DNA of 64,000 nt, from positions 21,596,707 to 21,660,706 of the forward strand of contig NC_072465.1 of NCBI RefSeq assembly GCF_027596085.1, in the 5' to 3' direction. The position numbers were made by a program, and so were the translations under genes. The DNA is from Anoplopoma fimbria (taxonomy: Eukaryota > Chordata > Actinopteri > Perciformes > Anoplopomatidae). Under the pieces are notes generated by a model. The model did not search any database. It was given only the letters and a program-made list of their open reading frames with translations, and was not told the DNA's origin. Below are positions 1 to 14,469 of the stretch, piece by piece (the stretch's first letter is position 1; each line of letters begins with the position of its first letter).

Positions 1-1520
1 GAATAAAGAAGGACATCATCCAGCCAAATGTGACTGTCGACCCTTCTCCGACAGAGAACAGAGGACTTTGCTTCTGGAGTGATGGATGCATCGCAATGAG
101 GAAACAATGGTCCACCATGTTTTACTGCAGGGAGTTTCATTTCAATTTGCGCTTTGTGTGTGTTGCCATCCTGGGAGGTGTCTTTCCAACAACCCTATAC
201 ATAATGGATTGGTTATTTGAAATCCTGAATGTCCCAGTTAAGTTTGTGTCAGTTTAATTCATGAATAATTTCCGCCTTGTTTTCCTTGTGCTTTTCCACC
301 CTTACAGATCCTCTTTCTCCCATGCCCTGTGTATAGTGTGTGTCTCTACTCCTCAGGCACTTTCTGTTCATGGAAAAACTACACCTTCTCCCTCCTTCTC
401 TCTCTTTCTTCTCTCTCCACTGCAAACAAAATCTTCCTGTTTAGCTTTCCTCTGAACTTGAATCCTTTTTTTGTGTCATCAATAGCCTCAAGATGTTGCC
501 TTGCGCAAGTTGTTTTTCCTCGCGAAAGACTTCTGAAGCCTGTCGCTGTGACCCAACAACCAAACCTAGATGTTGAAATGAACTTCATCTGGTATTTCCC
601 ACAGAAGAGGGAGGAATGAAAGGATAAAGAGATAAACAATCTGGATACATCGCCTCTGTCACAGTATGCCCTTCAGAAGAGACTCGCTTGTTTACGACCA
701 TTTCTTGCAAGCACCACCTTGACTTTCCAGTGTGAACTGTTGTTCTCAGTACAGAGGGGTATGTGCTCCTCAGTAGGGTTGGTCAATCAGTCACACTGAC
801 AGGCTAATAAAGGCTTTCTCTGTTGGTAAAGAGGGAATAGTGAACTACAGGTGGCCGGTCTTTCATTTACTCCACCTTCTCACTCCTTACTCTTTAAACA
901 GTTGTTAGTTGTTAATTATTGTTGGGTTCTGTGTCCAATTTAATCCTGGCTCACCTGCCACCGGTCCATTCAATTTAGGGCCTTTTTCACGCCCGGTGCA
1001 GAGAACACCCAAGTTTTTTTGGGGAGAGAGAAGCTGATGCCAAACGAACACAAAGTGTGAGGAACAGTGAGGGTATAAACTCAACGTGCCATTGGCTAAT
1101 AGACAACGTATTTCAGTCACGCTTAAATGAGAAGAAATGGTCTCCATGTGCTCCTGTGTGTGTCAGCCTTTATGTTCATGTGAGACGCTGCAAATAGCCC
1201 GTCTTTCTCTTTCTGTTCCCCTCAAACTCTCTTCCTTTTATTCCCTTCCTTCTCTTCTTATCTTTTCTTCTCCCTCCCCCCTAAGATGCTCTTTCTCTCC
1301 TCTTTACTTCTTTTCACTGTCATGGTCTCTCTTCCTCTCTCTCCCTCTCGGGCCTCAAGGCCATCCTGCACTCTTGCCGGACCCAACAGTGATTCAGCCG
1401 CTCAGGTGGCTCCAGCTGGGGAAATTGGAGCCATGCATCAACCCCCTCTGTAGATTGATGATAGAAAAATTCCATTACAGTCTGTCGCATGTCTCCAGAG
1501 AAATGTCCAAACGAGAGGAG

Positions 1521-1547
1521 AGAGAGAGAGAGAGAGAAGCTGGAAAG
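1521..1547 (+). repeat. Short (GA)n microsatellite
   Basis: A GA run of about 20 bp within a purine-rich stretch. The open frames across it are compositional. Confidence 0.8.
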
Positions 1548-3673
1548 CAAAAGAGAGACCGTGGGAATGTTTAAAGAGAGATAGAGAACAAGAGGGTATT
1601 CTGATAAAGGACGTTCAGCTGGGGGACGGACGGGATAAAAGGGCAATGGCTAGAAAGTATCACCATTACAATGTATCACTGTCATGACAGTGGGACCAGA
1701 GCAGCAGAGGGACTATTTGAACCTGTTCAGCGCCGCCCCCCCAAGGAGCCGTGACACTCGGGACTGTTAACATCTAGAGATGTCATATTTAATAGAAATC
1801 TATACACTAAACAATAATGTGTGACTTTGGGTTCAACCTTCGATGGCATTTGTTCTGATGTGTCCTTTGCAAGACATGGTCCTCTAAAGCTCTATGGATG
1901 TTATCGTGACCATTGACCAAAAGAATAGAATATCTACTTTTGAAAATCAATTATTTACTCTCTGTGGTCTCTTTATGAGGTCACCATGAGGTACACCTGT
2001 TCCTTAATAAATGATTAGCTAATAATGTAGCAACATAATCAATGCAGCACGCAGACATGACCAAGAAGTTTGTGGTTCAGACCAAACATTTGAATGGTGA
2101 AGGAATAGTGATAATGACGGTTGTGGTGGGAGTATTCTCTTTCCAATCCAACTTGTTTGGTGCCGTTCACACGAACACTTTTGCCTGTTTGTTTTGTTAG
2201 TTTTACACTGGTGTGAAAGCTGTCAACCCTGATGTAGTTCAATTGTGGCGTGAAAATAGATGGAAAAAACATCGAATTTTATAACGGCAGATATTGGATT
2301 TCAACCAATAAATGCATCTGCTTTCGGTCATTTGACAAGAAAGCGATCAATTCATTCCTGCGATGTCATCTGGTAACCATGGTGACACCTCTGGGTTCTT
2401 TGCTCATCCATTTGAGAGAAGAAAATAATGAAATAGCAGGTGTATGCCCTGTTTGTGTGCTACTCTGTATCTTAGCAGTTCCTCATTTAAAACTGAGTAA
2501 AAGGTGGCGGTTACACAGTAACTCTACCCCCATAATATAACACTATGGGATGGTATGGTGCACTTACGTTTCTACCTGTCCATCACTAGTTATGATGTAT
2601 GAGACCCAGTTGCAGTCTGTCATAATGTTCTTCAGGAGGCCATCAAAGAAGATAAACACCTCAGGTTCAGTTAAGTGCTGCCTGACCTCCACGTAGCTTG
2701 ATGATGCAGGATGACAATCACCACAGCTTCTCTCTGAATTTGTGACCTGTCAGTCCATGTGACGCACTATTCTTGGTTTATTTGTCACACGCCATTGTGA
2801 ACAACAATAATCAACGTATTGTTTCGGTCCTGTTTGTTTACATTTCTCTCCAGACCCAGTACACTTTACAGTTATTCAAAGAAAAGCATGCATTACTACC
2901 GTAGTAGTAAACAGATCTACAGCAACTGCATGAGGCTGTATAGTACCGAATAAAGTAGAAACTGACTGTATTGAAATTGTACAGTCAGTTTAGTAAAAGT
3001 AAAAGCTCATATTAAACCTTAGTGGAAGATAAAGTGGAACATTTTCACTTACACAACATGTAGTAATTGCAGTCTTCAGATGTGCTGCTGCTGTTGGAGT
3101 CGTCAGCTGAAGCTCACTCCTACCCACAACATGGACATATGGTTAGTGGGGGCTCTTTGGGCTTTGTAGGTAATCATCAGTTCTAACAGTGTTTCTGAAA
3201 AGTAGCAGCACTGTTACGTCTTGCAAAGAAAATCTTTGGATCTTTAGTTGCAGATTTTGAGTGATTTCCCATAAGGCCTTTACTGTACGTTGAGCCACTG
3301 CTGCTAGACTCTCTGAAAGCCTCATCTGCATATTCACTAGGAGAGATCAAGCCTTGCTCTTCTTTTCTGTTTTTTTATTTAGCAATATTGCAGATGTTGT
3401 GTACCATAATGAGCTGCTGAAGCCTGGCATGCAGAAACATCCAGGTGGATTAGTATTAAGAGCTAGATTCACCTTCTTATACTGCATGTGTGGTCGCCAA
3501 ATGTAGCCTTGAGAGCGGCGGAGAGCAAATATTACAGGTGTTCAGCAGTGACTTCTGATTCCAAAAGCTGCGGTGAGCCGATAAGATTTTACTGACATCA
3601 GCATCAACAAGCTGACCCCACCCCACCCCCCCATCACTCATTCAATGCCACAGAAAAACTGAGGTGAAAGACA

Positions 3674-3675
<2 letters not shown>

Positions 3676-3711
<36 letters not shown>
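3676..3711 (+). repeat. (GA)n microsatellite
   Basis: A GA dinucleotide run of about 36 bp. It is preceded at 3616-3632 by a C-rich patch (CCCCACCCCACCCCCCC). Confidence 0.93.
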
Positions 3712-3713
<2 letters not shown>

Positions 3714-4610
3714 GAGATTAGATGGACAGGGAAAATGGCAAGGGAAGGATGGAAGGGAAAAACACTAAAGCAGAGGAGGGCAGTGAGACAGCACTGCACG
3801 ACAGGGGAACTTTACAAACAAGGGAAAGACAGCATCAAGGTGAAGAAGAGAGAGCTGTGAGGTTTACTCGAAGGTTATCGTTTCTCAGTTCTTTGATTGT
3901 TGCTTTTCATTGCAGGCTGAAAACTTGACTTCTTATTTAGTGTTGGGCAATGTGGCCTGAAGTTTACAGCCATCGGTATACGACACCAAACAAAACCTAC
4001 AGGTTCATGCGAGTATCTCAAGTGTTGATGGCCCACTGGACATACATTTGCTGTAAAAAACATTTCTTTAGTTGATAAAAAGGCTTGCAAAATATCATGT
4101 TTTAATTAGATTTAATTGACTTTATCTTCTCATTTTAATGTAGCAGATCTGTGGTCTTTATTTTAGTTTCATAGTCTTTATTATAACCTTCACTAAGAGA
4201 CAAAAACATTATCTAGTTGTTACGCAGACGGATTATGGCGTACATTTAATTTATTTTCTACTTTTGTGTCCCCTCTCATAAATTCCCTATAAAATGATTC
4301 CCTCTGATCCATAGTGCAACGCTGAGCTGTGTTCTGATATTGTATTGAGTGGTTTTGACCACAGTGTGAGTGGACTCACACTCAGTTGTGGGCTCAGCGC
4401 TAACATAGCTTTAGCTCTCTATTGTGTGATATGACTTATGACTGAGACAGGCTGTAGCTGTAATTATTATGGGATGACATCGCTTCGGGTCGTTGCTGTT
4501 GCTGTGATTGTGGCCTCAGCGATGGCTTTGGTTGTTATGGTTATAGGTGTGACACTTTGCCAATTACATCTGTATCACTCTTCGCTATTGAGGCTAGTGT
4601 ACTTCTGAAC

Positions 4611-4677
4611 AGCTGTGGTGTATTGGTTACACATCAGTCAGATAGAAGCACTGCAGGTTCAAATCCTGTGTGGCTTA
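4611..4677 (+). pseudogene. Degenerate tRNA-Arg-like sequence (tRNA pseudogene or SINE head)
   Basis: A tRNA-like order is visible. A D-arm-like GTGT/CAC stem encloses a TTGGTTA loop (A-box region). Further on, a T-arm GCAGG-TTCAAAT-CCTGT at 4653-4669 carries a perfect B-box match (GTTCAAATC). The flanks of the T-arm (AGAAG before, TGGCT after) resemble vertebrate tRNA-Arg. The anticodon loop appears deleted, and the acceptor ends do not pair. It is therefore not a functional tRNA; it is either a decayed tRNA copy or the tRNA-derived part of a SINE. Confidence 0.45.
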
Positions 4678-5777
4678 ATGATGCTTTCCCAGCTAACGGT
4701 TATAGGAGCAGTAACGAGGAGCCACAGTACCGCTGCAGTAGTCATTTCCATAGCACCATCACTACAGCCGCAAATGCAGCAGCAGTCGGAGTAATAACCA
4801 CAGTTACCGCTTCAACCACCACAGACAGGCAGAGCAGCTGCGGATGTGCTCACAGCCAGGGGCTGTATACCGTCACTGGAGCTTTTGAAAGGTGTAACCA
4901 GGCAATAAATGCATAATGTAAAGCGTCACATCATCTCTCTTTTCTGTAGTATCTGCAGATCATTTCAATAACTGGACTGGAACAACGCACCTATGGAGCA
5001 GGGGGAATGAAAAAGTTTTTCAGAAAACAAAATCCCTTCAGGGGGTAAATAAGATTTAGACATGGCCAACTAAGAGGATTTTATTTTAGTCAAACTTTAG
5101 CAATCACCTTCAGCTCAGATATACTCAAGATGGATTATTAGTAGTGATTTCTAGGCTTTGAGGATGCTGTTTTATTTGCTCTGAGGGTGTCTTCTGTGCT
5201 GTGAAAGCAATCACAAATATTAAAGTAATAGATAGAGACATAAAACCTTTTTTGATTAGCTGGTTTTCAGACAAAACATTTATCTCCGCAGGCCCACTGA
5301 GCACATGTGAATGTTTAAGAATGACTCATTTCCAGCTAAAATCAGCTGAAAAATTGTGTCCGGCATTGCATGCCAATTGTCTACAGTAACCACATATTTA
5401 TGAATGATATTGATCACTGGAAGATTTCATAAGCGGCACTGTATTTATCATTTTTTGATCAGTGGATAATCTCCCTCAGAACTATAACCAGTCTTATCAT
5501 TTTCAAAATGCTGTTGTTTTTGGCTCCTCTGTGCCATCCACAGCGACTCTGTCTTTTGTTATCAGTTTGTGTCTCTCAGGCAAGGGAACATTTTCTTGCT
5601 CTGCTGTTTCAAAATAAAAGATCGCAGGCCGTTTATCAGCCAGCCTACAGCCAGGCAGGGACAATCTGGGTTTGATAACAACACCAACTAAATATGACTT
5701 TGGAAGTTTATACAAGTTTATAGGCACCAATCAAGCCAGCAAACTTATTTGACAGTAGCTTCAGTGCCTTTGATGTG

Positions 5778-5896
<119 letters not shown>

Positions 5897-6498
5897 GAGA
5901 GACAAAAATATCCACCCTCTCCCAGACTGTGTTTGGGTATGTTTCCTTCTGTCTCTCTCTGTAATACAGGAGCTTTAAAGTCTGATGATGAGGCACATGA
6001 CTTTTGAACAAAAAAACATGTTGGAGGACTAATGGCCTTATGAACAGCTGGGGCCAGCGTGTGAGCGAAACAGGCGGACAGATATGACAGTTATTTAGCC
6101 AAGAGGGTAGACATAAAGAGAGATAAGAAAGTAAAGTAGGACGGCCAGGAAAGAAATAAGTAATGACTGCAGAGAGGCAGGCAGTAAGGGAAGAGGTGGA
6201 TTTGATAAACCAGATGGAGTGCAAAGAAAAACACACATTCAATCTGTTGTCCTATGGAATCTTTTTGTCATGGATCTTAATTACTTTTCCAACACTTTGT
6301 TAAACATCCAAGTTATATCTATCCATACCATACCGTGTGGTTGAAATATACCGGCCTGGTCCTACGAGGGATTGGATCATGTCAGCCGTCTAATACAACA
6401 AGGCGCGGGGACCATTTTTGTCCAAACATTGACTGTGCATAGGGCTTTGAGGAAAGCAAGCAGACGGGCGCAGAGACACATTTAGACATAGAAGGCGG

Positions 6499-6519
6499 AG
6501 AGAGAGAGAGAGAGAGAGG
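6499..6519 (+). repeat. Short (AG)n microsatellite
   Basis: A roughly 20-bp AG run inside a purine-rich segment at 6490-6560. Confidence 0.85.
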
Positions 6520-6703
6520 GAGATGAGAAGGAAAGATAAAGAGGTTGAAAGAAATCAGACAAGAAAGCAAGAAGACAGACACAGAGGCAGACAGAGGAAA
6601 TCAGATGGGCTGGGACCAGACAGGATCCTGCAGAGGGACTGTTTGGCAGACATGGGGATGGGGGGGCGTTCCACCTGCTGAGGTCCTGCGTGAAGGACAT
6701 CTC

Positions 6704-6706
<3 letters not shown>

Positions 6707-6797
<91 letters not shown>
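6707..6797 (+). repeat. (TG)n microsatellite
   Basis: An uninterrupted TG run of 91 bp, the second of three within 1.2 kb. Confidence 0.97.
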
Positions 6798-6799
<2 letters not shown>

Positions 6800-6896
6800 G
6801 TATCGATGTACTGTATCTTGTTTAGATGTGCCCCACCCCCGTTGTGTTTGTGTTCTGATGTTTGTTTATCTGTGCGCCACACGATGTCTATCTGAG

Positions 6897-6898
<2 letters not shown>

Positions 6899-6945
<47 letters not shown>
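6899..6945 (+). repeat. (TG)n microsatellite
   Basis: A TG run of 47 bp about 100 bp after the previous array. Confidence 0.95.
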
Positions 6946-6947
<2 letters not shown>

Positions 6948-7237
6948 CGAGAGCATCTGTCTGTATGTATATGTACCTGCTCATCTGCACAGCGTGAACT
7001 GAGTACTGAGTCCACCCCGCACTGAGGCGTGCACCAGATGCCAAACCTAATCCGTGTGAAGAAAACAGCTATACTACGAGAATAATAATGAAAGGTGCTA
7101 ACAGTTACATCTGTTACTACTCATTCACTCTATTTACTTTCTCAGAGCAAGGCCAATGTTGTTTTAATCTCATTTTTGTTATTTGACATTCGTATTCCTT
7201 ATGTTTTCTAAATCTAACACAGTTGTTTAATTTTAAC

Positions 7238-7239
7238 GA

Positions 7240-7287
<48 letters not shown>

Positions 7288-7295
7288 AAAGAAAA
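7238..7295 (+). repeat. (GAAA)n microsatellite
   Basis: About a dozen GAAA units ending in an imperfect GAAAAG/GAAAAA edge. Confidence 0.95.
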
Positions 7296-7409
7296 ACAAT
7301 AAAACTGTAATGAAATCATGTAAGCATTTTTAATGCCATAATATGACATTAAATATTACTTTATTTCTTTGGTGAATTAAGTGTTTTTGAAATCATTATT
7401 TTTTTCGTC

Positions 7410-7470
7410 TTGTGGACTGCTGTTTCAAATTTGGCGATTTTGTTGTCGCCATCTTGGATATGGCCGTCGC
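7410..7470 (+). repeat. Interspersed repeat family A, 5' fragment
   Basis: The segment GTGGACTGCTGTTTCAAATT and the following GTCGCCATCTTGG correspond to the 5' block of copy 2 (GTGGATTGCGATTTTGAAGC, GGCCATCTTGC). Similarity fades after about 7470. Confidence 0.4.
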
Positions 7471-10400
7471 TCTCTGTGTGTCACAATCCGATTGGTTTAC
7501 GATGCGTATTGCAGCCAATGCGTTGCGCCTCAATCGCCTGCATTCAACCAAAGTCTGCTTTAGCATGATTGGTCAAAACTTCCCAACAGAAAGAGAAACC
7601 AGAAAGTTCCTGATGCCTAAAGCTAAATTTCCCACAGGTTCCACATATGAATGCAGAATTTGTTTTAAATTATTAGCATTGGCAGATCCAGCGATCGTGC
7701 AAACTGATTATTGCATAATTTGCATGTATGTGCATGTGACAGTGTGTAACCAGTATCCAGAAGCCACCAGTTTAATTCCACCACTGGTTAACCACTTGCT
7801 GGGAGATATCTGTAGTTCATCGAGTTCGAAAAAGGAAAACTCCCTACAAGAAATTGCACTTCTCATATATAACGCCAGTTCCCTGTAACCCTGCAGTAAG
7901 TCTATCGACAATCCACTACTGGGTTATTGTGAAACACCAATCTTGTCCCCGATTCTGTTAGCTGTGGAGCAATATGTCAGGATGCCAGTGGCTCTGCTTA
8001 GGCAAACCTCCAAGGAGGGTCTTTATTGACTCAACAGAAGACCAGGACATTTGGACTTTACCCTGAACGCCCACACACATGCTCGGAGTTATTCTGTCTG
8101 ATTAGACCTCAGGTTGAAGTTGGGCGGATTTGTGCTGAAAATTACCTAAAGCTCTGAAAATCCAATGATAAAGGTAAAAGTTGTTTTTGCCTTGACAGGT
8201 GCAGAGAGTCGGGAAGATGTCAGTCAAGTGAAGAATGTTTTTACTGAATTTGTCTCTCAATGAGTGAAAACACACGTGTGTGGGAGGAACTGCAGGAGGA
8301 ATATTTATTTCTTACCTCCTCTTCACAGTTGTTTTTCCTGTTTGTGACTTGAACAAAGTCAAGTGCAGTGATTATCACATCACAGGTACCATCATCTAAT
8401 CACCCTAGTGATATCTACTGGCCTCAACTTGATGTCTTGGCTCAGCTCTAAAGCAAGACGTTACCTGAAATCACAGCTGCTGTTGATAGACGGGGCAGAA
8501 GTTGTACAAGGTTTACACTAGCCGTCAAGAGAATTTGTGTAAAACATTCATGTGGATTTAAATTCATATTTACATCCCTAGTCCATGGCAGCATTTACCA
8601 TGATAGATCCACTACCAGGATGGACAGTTTAAGGTCAATTGTCTTTATTCAACACTATTTTCCCTTGATACGGTGTGGGATCTTGGGTCAAGACTGCATA
8701 TTTAATTGATTGTCTCAAGCTGTTATTTATGAAGCTGTTAGATTGTAGCTGAACAAGGGCTGTGTAGAAAAAAATGAAAAAAACCTGAGCAGGCAGGTTA
8801 TCTGTCGGTGATGCCTTGTTAGACGATAAATGTAGTTACTTATAGTCCCATGTTGGATCTACCCCGGTGCACACGCAGTTGCTATGCATAATAAAAGCTT
8901 CCTTTCTAAGCGAGGGTTCTCCCTGTCAATCAAATCTGAGGCACACTGTGCAAAAAAAGAAAGCACAATGCATTATACAAAACAAGACGCTGCTGGGAAT
9001 ATAATAGCAGACTCAACAAAATGTCTAAATCTAGATGGAGACTTTAAGATTTCTATTTTGTAGTTTGCATTAGAAGCTATCTACTTGTGTCACGAATGTT
9101 GTAGCTACCACTGACACTGCATTAAAACCAACCACCATCAGGTTGCTGTATACATGTCTGCTTTGCCACGGATTTGCTCTAGCCCCACTGTTTTGTCTTG
9201 CCACCAACACTGTGAAACATCCACACAAACACATGAAGTCCAATGGCTCTTTTCACTGGCGGCCCGGAGCCGGCTGGCCCGCACGCCTCCAGCCCCGGTA
9301 TACTGGCCCAGTGCTGGGTATTATCTCCATCGCTGCCATATGCCTCAGTGCTGGGCTGTCTCTGGGCTGTTTGTCGTCTCCCTGATTTTCCCTCTACATG
9401 TATTTTCTCCTCCCCCCTCTTTGTCTACTTCACTCTCTCCCTCTATCACACACACAAACGCATATGCACAAACAAAGCCTGGTGACAACGCACTCAGCAG
9501 TTATCTGTCTCTCTGCCTTCTCCCATTGGAGCAGGAAAAAGCCAATAGCCGATTAATCTACCGATACCTATCATGAGCTCATAACGTTGCGTTATATATT
9601 CAAGAGATAACTTTTCTGGTCCACTTTTACGACAAACCCCATAAAAAGATCAAAACCAACAATGAATTTATCCTACTAAAAAATATTTTGTGTGTAACCA
9701 AAGCCTAATATATCATATTCCTATGTGTCATGTGCTGTAAACAATCCCCCGCACACTAAATGTGTATTAATCTACAGAAAAAAATAATACCTGACAAATG
9801 CACTATTTATTCCTGTTTACTGAAATAATCTGCAGTTTGAAATGAAACTACTGGCTATATCTGTGAGCAGTGTTTAAAGGTTCAGTTGGAACCAATGGGC
9901 TTTGAGAGCCGCAGGCAGGCTATGGTAAATCAGAAAGTATTGGGAAAAGGGCTAATGCATTGTTGGTTTTAATTATTCATGTGTGATTTATTCAGTATAA
10001 AATATCACTTAATCGTATCTGGGGTGATTAATTAATCGAATTAACCCAAGCTTTCTTTATTTTATTTCACTTACTATGAATGAAAAGATATGCACCACTA
10101 GCATCTATGTTTACTCCTGTCTTCTTAGCAACACTGCCATAAAATATGAGGTATCTGCAGTTTCTAATAGTGGCTTTTACAGTATGTTTTTTTTTTTGTC
10201 ACTGGAAAGTGGATAATCTTTTCCCCTCAAAATTTCTCAATGTATCCAGGAGAAGAAAGACAGAGTTTCCATCTTTCCCGGTGCTTTGCGAGTCCTACAG
10301 TATGTGTACTAAAGATGAGTGTTGGACAGGCAGTCACTCACCGCCTGGGCTTGTTCTGTTCTGTTTTTAGAAACCTTCTAGGAGGTGTTGACGAATATGC

Positions 10401-13400
10401 CTGATATATTGTGCTTCAGCCTCTCTCTGTGTCTCTTAGTGTGTGTGTGTGTTCACGTTTCTGTGTGTGTGTAGGACTATGTGTTTCTCTGTATGACCAT
10501 GTCACAGACAGCGGTGATGGATGTGCTACCTGACCGGCCTGATTAATTACACTCCAGGTGAATGTCACCATACATACTCGAGCAGAATACATATTATGCA
10601 CACAAACAGACACATGACAACATACCCACAGGCCTGCACATATATGATGTAGACATAGAACACGCTCACTCCGCAACTGCAAACACACGCAGTACAAACA
10701 AACATTAACATTGCAGCGTCCCCTCATGGATGTTACTCACATATCTACAGTGCCTTTTAGTGCTGAGGTGCATCTTTATCCAGGTTTAGTCAAAATTTAA
10801 TCTGTAAAAACTGAGAAATTTAAATAAAGAAAGGAGAAAAAGGAGTGCAATCTGTCCACTTCCTCACAGTTTTCTGTTTCAGTGCATAACCAAATAGAAT
10901 AATCACATAGCAAACAAATATGCAATGTAAAGTACCATTTATAATCATTAATGAAAACAATTTAATTGTTAAACCTTATGCTTGTAAGCACAGCAGTAAA
11001 AAGCGATTATCACAGCAGCCACCCCTTTTTTTATTCAGAGTTGTTTTTGCCTCAGTTTGGTGGTTTCTTTCCCTCCAGCTCTGCTTCTTCCCCCCCCCCA
11101 CATTGGCAACGCAGCTATCCTAAGTGATAAATAGGCTTCAATTAAGGCCCTGCTTTGTAGACTGCAATGTGTCATCTGTGCCCAGGTCGCCTTAACATTT
11201 ATTCAATAAGGATTCAGCAGTGAGCAAAGAGAGAGGGGGGGGGAGACAAATGGATCCCAAAGATTCCAGGTCATGTTCGTCTGCTATCTGGGAAAAGAGC
11301 TCCCCGATGATTATTACATTGGCGTCGCAACGGCGGTTTAGCATCGGTGTTGTATTCATCAAAACAGGCTTGAAGGCAGCTCAGTGTGATTAGGTTATTT
11401 CTTGGCTAACTAATGACTATTATTCTTCGTGACAGGAGATTCACTGTGCGTCCGTGTTTGTTCAGTAAACAACCTCAGGCTCCTTTTCAATATGAGAGTT
11501 TCGATGATTTTCCTGTCAACCGCTTATGAACGGGAAAATTGCAAAATGTTATTTGAGATTAGATTCTGGTGTTATTTTACACTTTGATTAGACATTTGTG
11601 GAACTTAATCTACAAAGATTGGTTTTGTTTGTTTGTTTGTTTTGAGTGTAAAGCGAAGGTTGTGTTGGTGATGGATACAGAGCTGAGGAGAAGGTTACCT
11701 GTCTCTGCTTTAGCTTTAAAATGCTCATTACTGTGACTAGGTGCAAAGCAACACAGGTCACCTTGGAGAGAATTGCTTTTCTGTAACATTTGATTAAAGA
11801 CCCACTATGTCTTGTGTCATTTTGAATACCATAAAACTCTGCATTAACCAAGCACAAACTGACATTTCAGAAGAAAAAAAAGTGATGTCATTCATTGATG
11901 TTGTAAATCTTGAAAGGCAGAAGGGGGGGTTAGTTTTACCCCAAGTTTTATGACAGACTTCATGAGGTCGATATCCGCTACGTTTACAATCTGCCCTCGT
12001 AACAGGGAAATGATCTCATGTTTTAATTGGAAGAAGCATGTTTTAATCAAGTTTAATCAAGAGAAATGGGATTCTGATTAGCTAATTCCAGTTGATTTTC
12101 TGGTTTGTGTGTGTGAATGTGTGTCTTTAAATGTGTGGGTGAGTATATATGTATATATATTGTCAATTCATTAGAAGAGGTCTTTGGTTGATTGTTTCCT
12201 GCCAAATGAATGAATTATCTGTACTCTGTGGAAAACTTAAGAAAAGAGGAGGTTGAGAAGGATCAGGTAGTACAAAGGCAAGTTTAAGAATAGATGAGTG
12301 AAGAAGTGAGGTGTCGAATTTAAAAGAATAGAGGATAGAGGATACTAGGGGGTGAACTAAATGAGGATCTTGGCCTGAGAACACTTTGATTGGTTCATTT
12401 TGCTTCATCCCTCACTTGTTACCGTCAGTACCCTTTATTCTCAGAAGTTTGGAGGGATCTGCAATATTTATATGGATGAATAGGAGCAGTGTTAAAAGCT
12501 CTGTGGCGCTGTATGTATTGGTGTTTGTGTGTGTGTATAGACGCACACCTGATACATTATGCAGCCTGAGTCCCCCCCCGCCCATCTGTTCTCCGTGTGT
12601 TCTCAGCTTGGCTTGTTTTTGGTTTCATGTCCCCCCGCAGGCAGTCATTTAAAGACATGCATCCATGTGTCTCTGGCTCACCTCTGCTGGATCCGCTCAG
12701 GGTGGTTCAGCCCTTTAAGTGAATTGACCTATGAGCCCCCTCTGTGTGGGCGTATTTCCCAGAATGCTAGGTTTGGAAGCAGTGTTCACTGGGCGCCTCA
12801 TTATGTTGGAAGAGGGGACTCGAGGGAGGAAGACAGGTTTTTGGGAGCAACATCCCTTCTGGCGATGCTTCATAGGATTTTCTTGGCAGATGCATTTGTG
12901 CTTTTCGTAGTGTTTGTTTTTCTCTCCTCACACAGGCGATTGCATTGTTCCATTACGATGAATGAAACCGTTGTGCTGAATACAAATGTAGCGTTAAATG
13001 ATGAGGCTTGTGCCTCAAAGGTACGATTTTTACTGATTTGAACTGGTGTGTAAGGCAACCCTGAGGTCTGTGCTCAGTGTTAATTATCTGAAGGTCAACA
13101 AACAATTAAATACATGCATTGTGTTGCATCTGTAGAAGAGGGCAAGCTGAGGACAAGGATTGTTAAAAAAAAGCCTTGGGAGCCAAAGCAAATTATAGTG
13201 GTATGAGAGGACATGTGTTTTACAGAATATGTTTTAGGTAAGAATCAGAAATCATCTGCAACAGAGAAACAAATGAATGTGAGTAATGTTTTACCAGCTG
13301 CAGTAGCTAGTAGCTGTCGAGTTTAAATGCATTTAAGACAATTAGCTTGATATATCCACAAGCGTGTAGGTCTAAGGTGTGTTGCTTAAGGGTACTTAAT

Positions 13401-14469
13401 AAGATGGTTCATGGTTGTTTGTCTTTATCTCACTCCGTAGTTAACTTGTTGAATACTGCAGAGACCACATACTAGCAGACAACACAAGGGTTTTCTGACT
13501 GCAAAAGACAAACCATTTCACAGTAACTGCAGTTTGCTGTTAATTAGAGTAAATCAGTTCAATCTGTTCAGCTCCTCCAGAATGACACTGTCTGAGTTCT
13601 ACAGAGAGAGAGTCCGACGACTCCTGAGGGTTTATTCATCATACATCTAGTCCTGCTCCAATAATTTAAAAAAAATCACAGACAACACTGTGAGGTTCTC
13701 TAAATGCAGGTTACCTGTTGCTAGTCTCTTCCCTTCCTATTTGCCACCTGTTTTCCCAGCTGCCCCTCTTTTGCTAAAATTACTGGCGAAATAAGATCAA
13801 TCTGTTTTGATAGCACTTTTTTTCCCAATCTCTTGGGATGTTATCTCAGAGGCAGTCACAGCTATCTACTTTGTTCTGCTAGAGATACGGTTACATCTAA
13901 ATAATCTGAAGACGGGACATTGCTTCAAATAAAATGTGACTCGGATTAACACAAACATAAGCTGGTAAGATGCTGAATAATAACCAAGGAGCAGATAGCG
14001 TAGTCTGTCCATAGTGATGTATGCTGCCTTGTTTCTTCATACAATCATTGCTGTTGGCCAGAGTGATGAGCGCTGACGGAGGCTAGGGAGCCCCATCCTG
14101 CTGAGACTCTGATTCATCACAACCTTTACAGACAATCCTCTGTCTGGTATTGAACAAGTGGATGTCCCCTAGTGAGAGTCTGACCATGCTGGGCACATGT
14201 GTCACTTAGAAGCAAACCAAAGATAAAAGACATCTTGAGAAATATTAAAAGAAAACTGACAACAAGCAATATAAAATATATCCAAGCACCTGTTTCTTCT
14301 TCTCACAGGGGTGTTGCTTTTTCCCCCCATCTTAAGACAGTGTGGTTTTGTGTCAAACATCTATTTTCCCTAAAGAGACAAAGAGAGTCTGATAATTATT
14401 GCTAATCGTCAGCGCAACCTTTAGTTTTGACTTCATTGCAGCATAACTATAATTTTTTTTTTTTGTTTA

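Noticed and set aside
1720..1745. REST/NRSF-like half site (TTCAGCGCC)
   Set aside because: Only the left half is present and the right half does not match at any allowed spacing.
12559..13041. 160-codon + strand frame
   Set aside because: No recognised motif, overlaps other frames of similar length, and lacks splice or start context.
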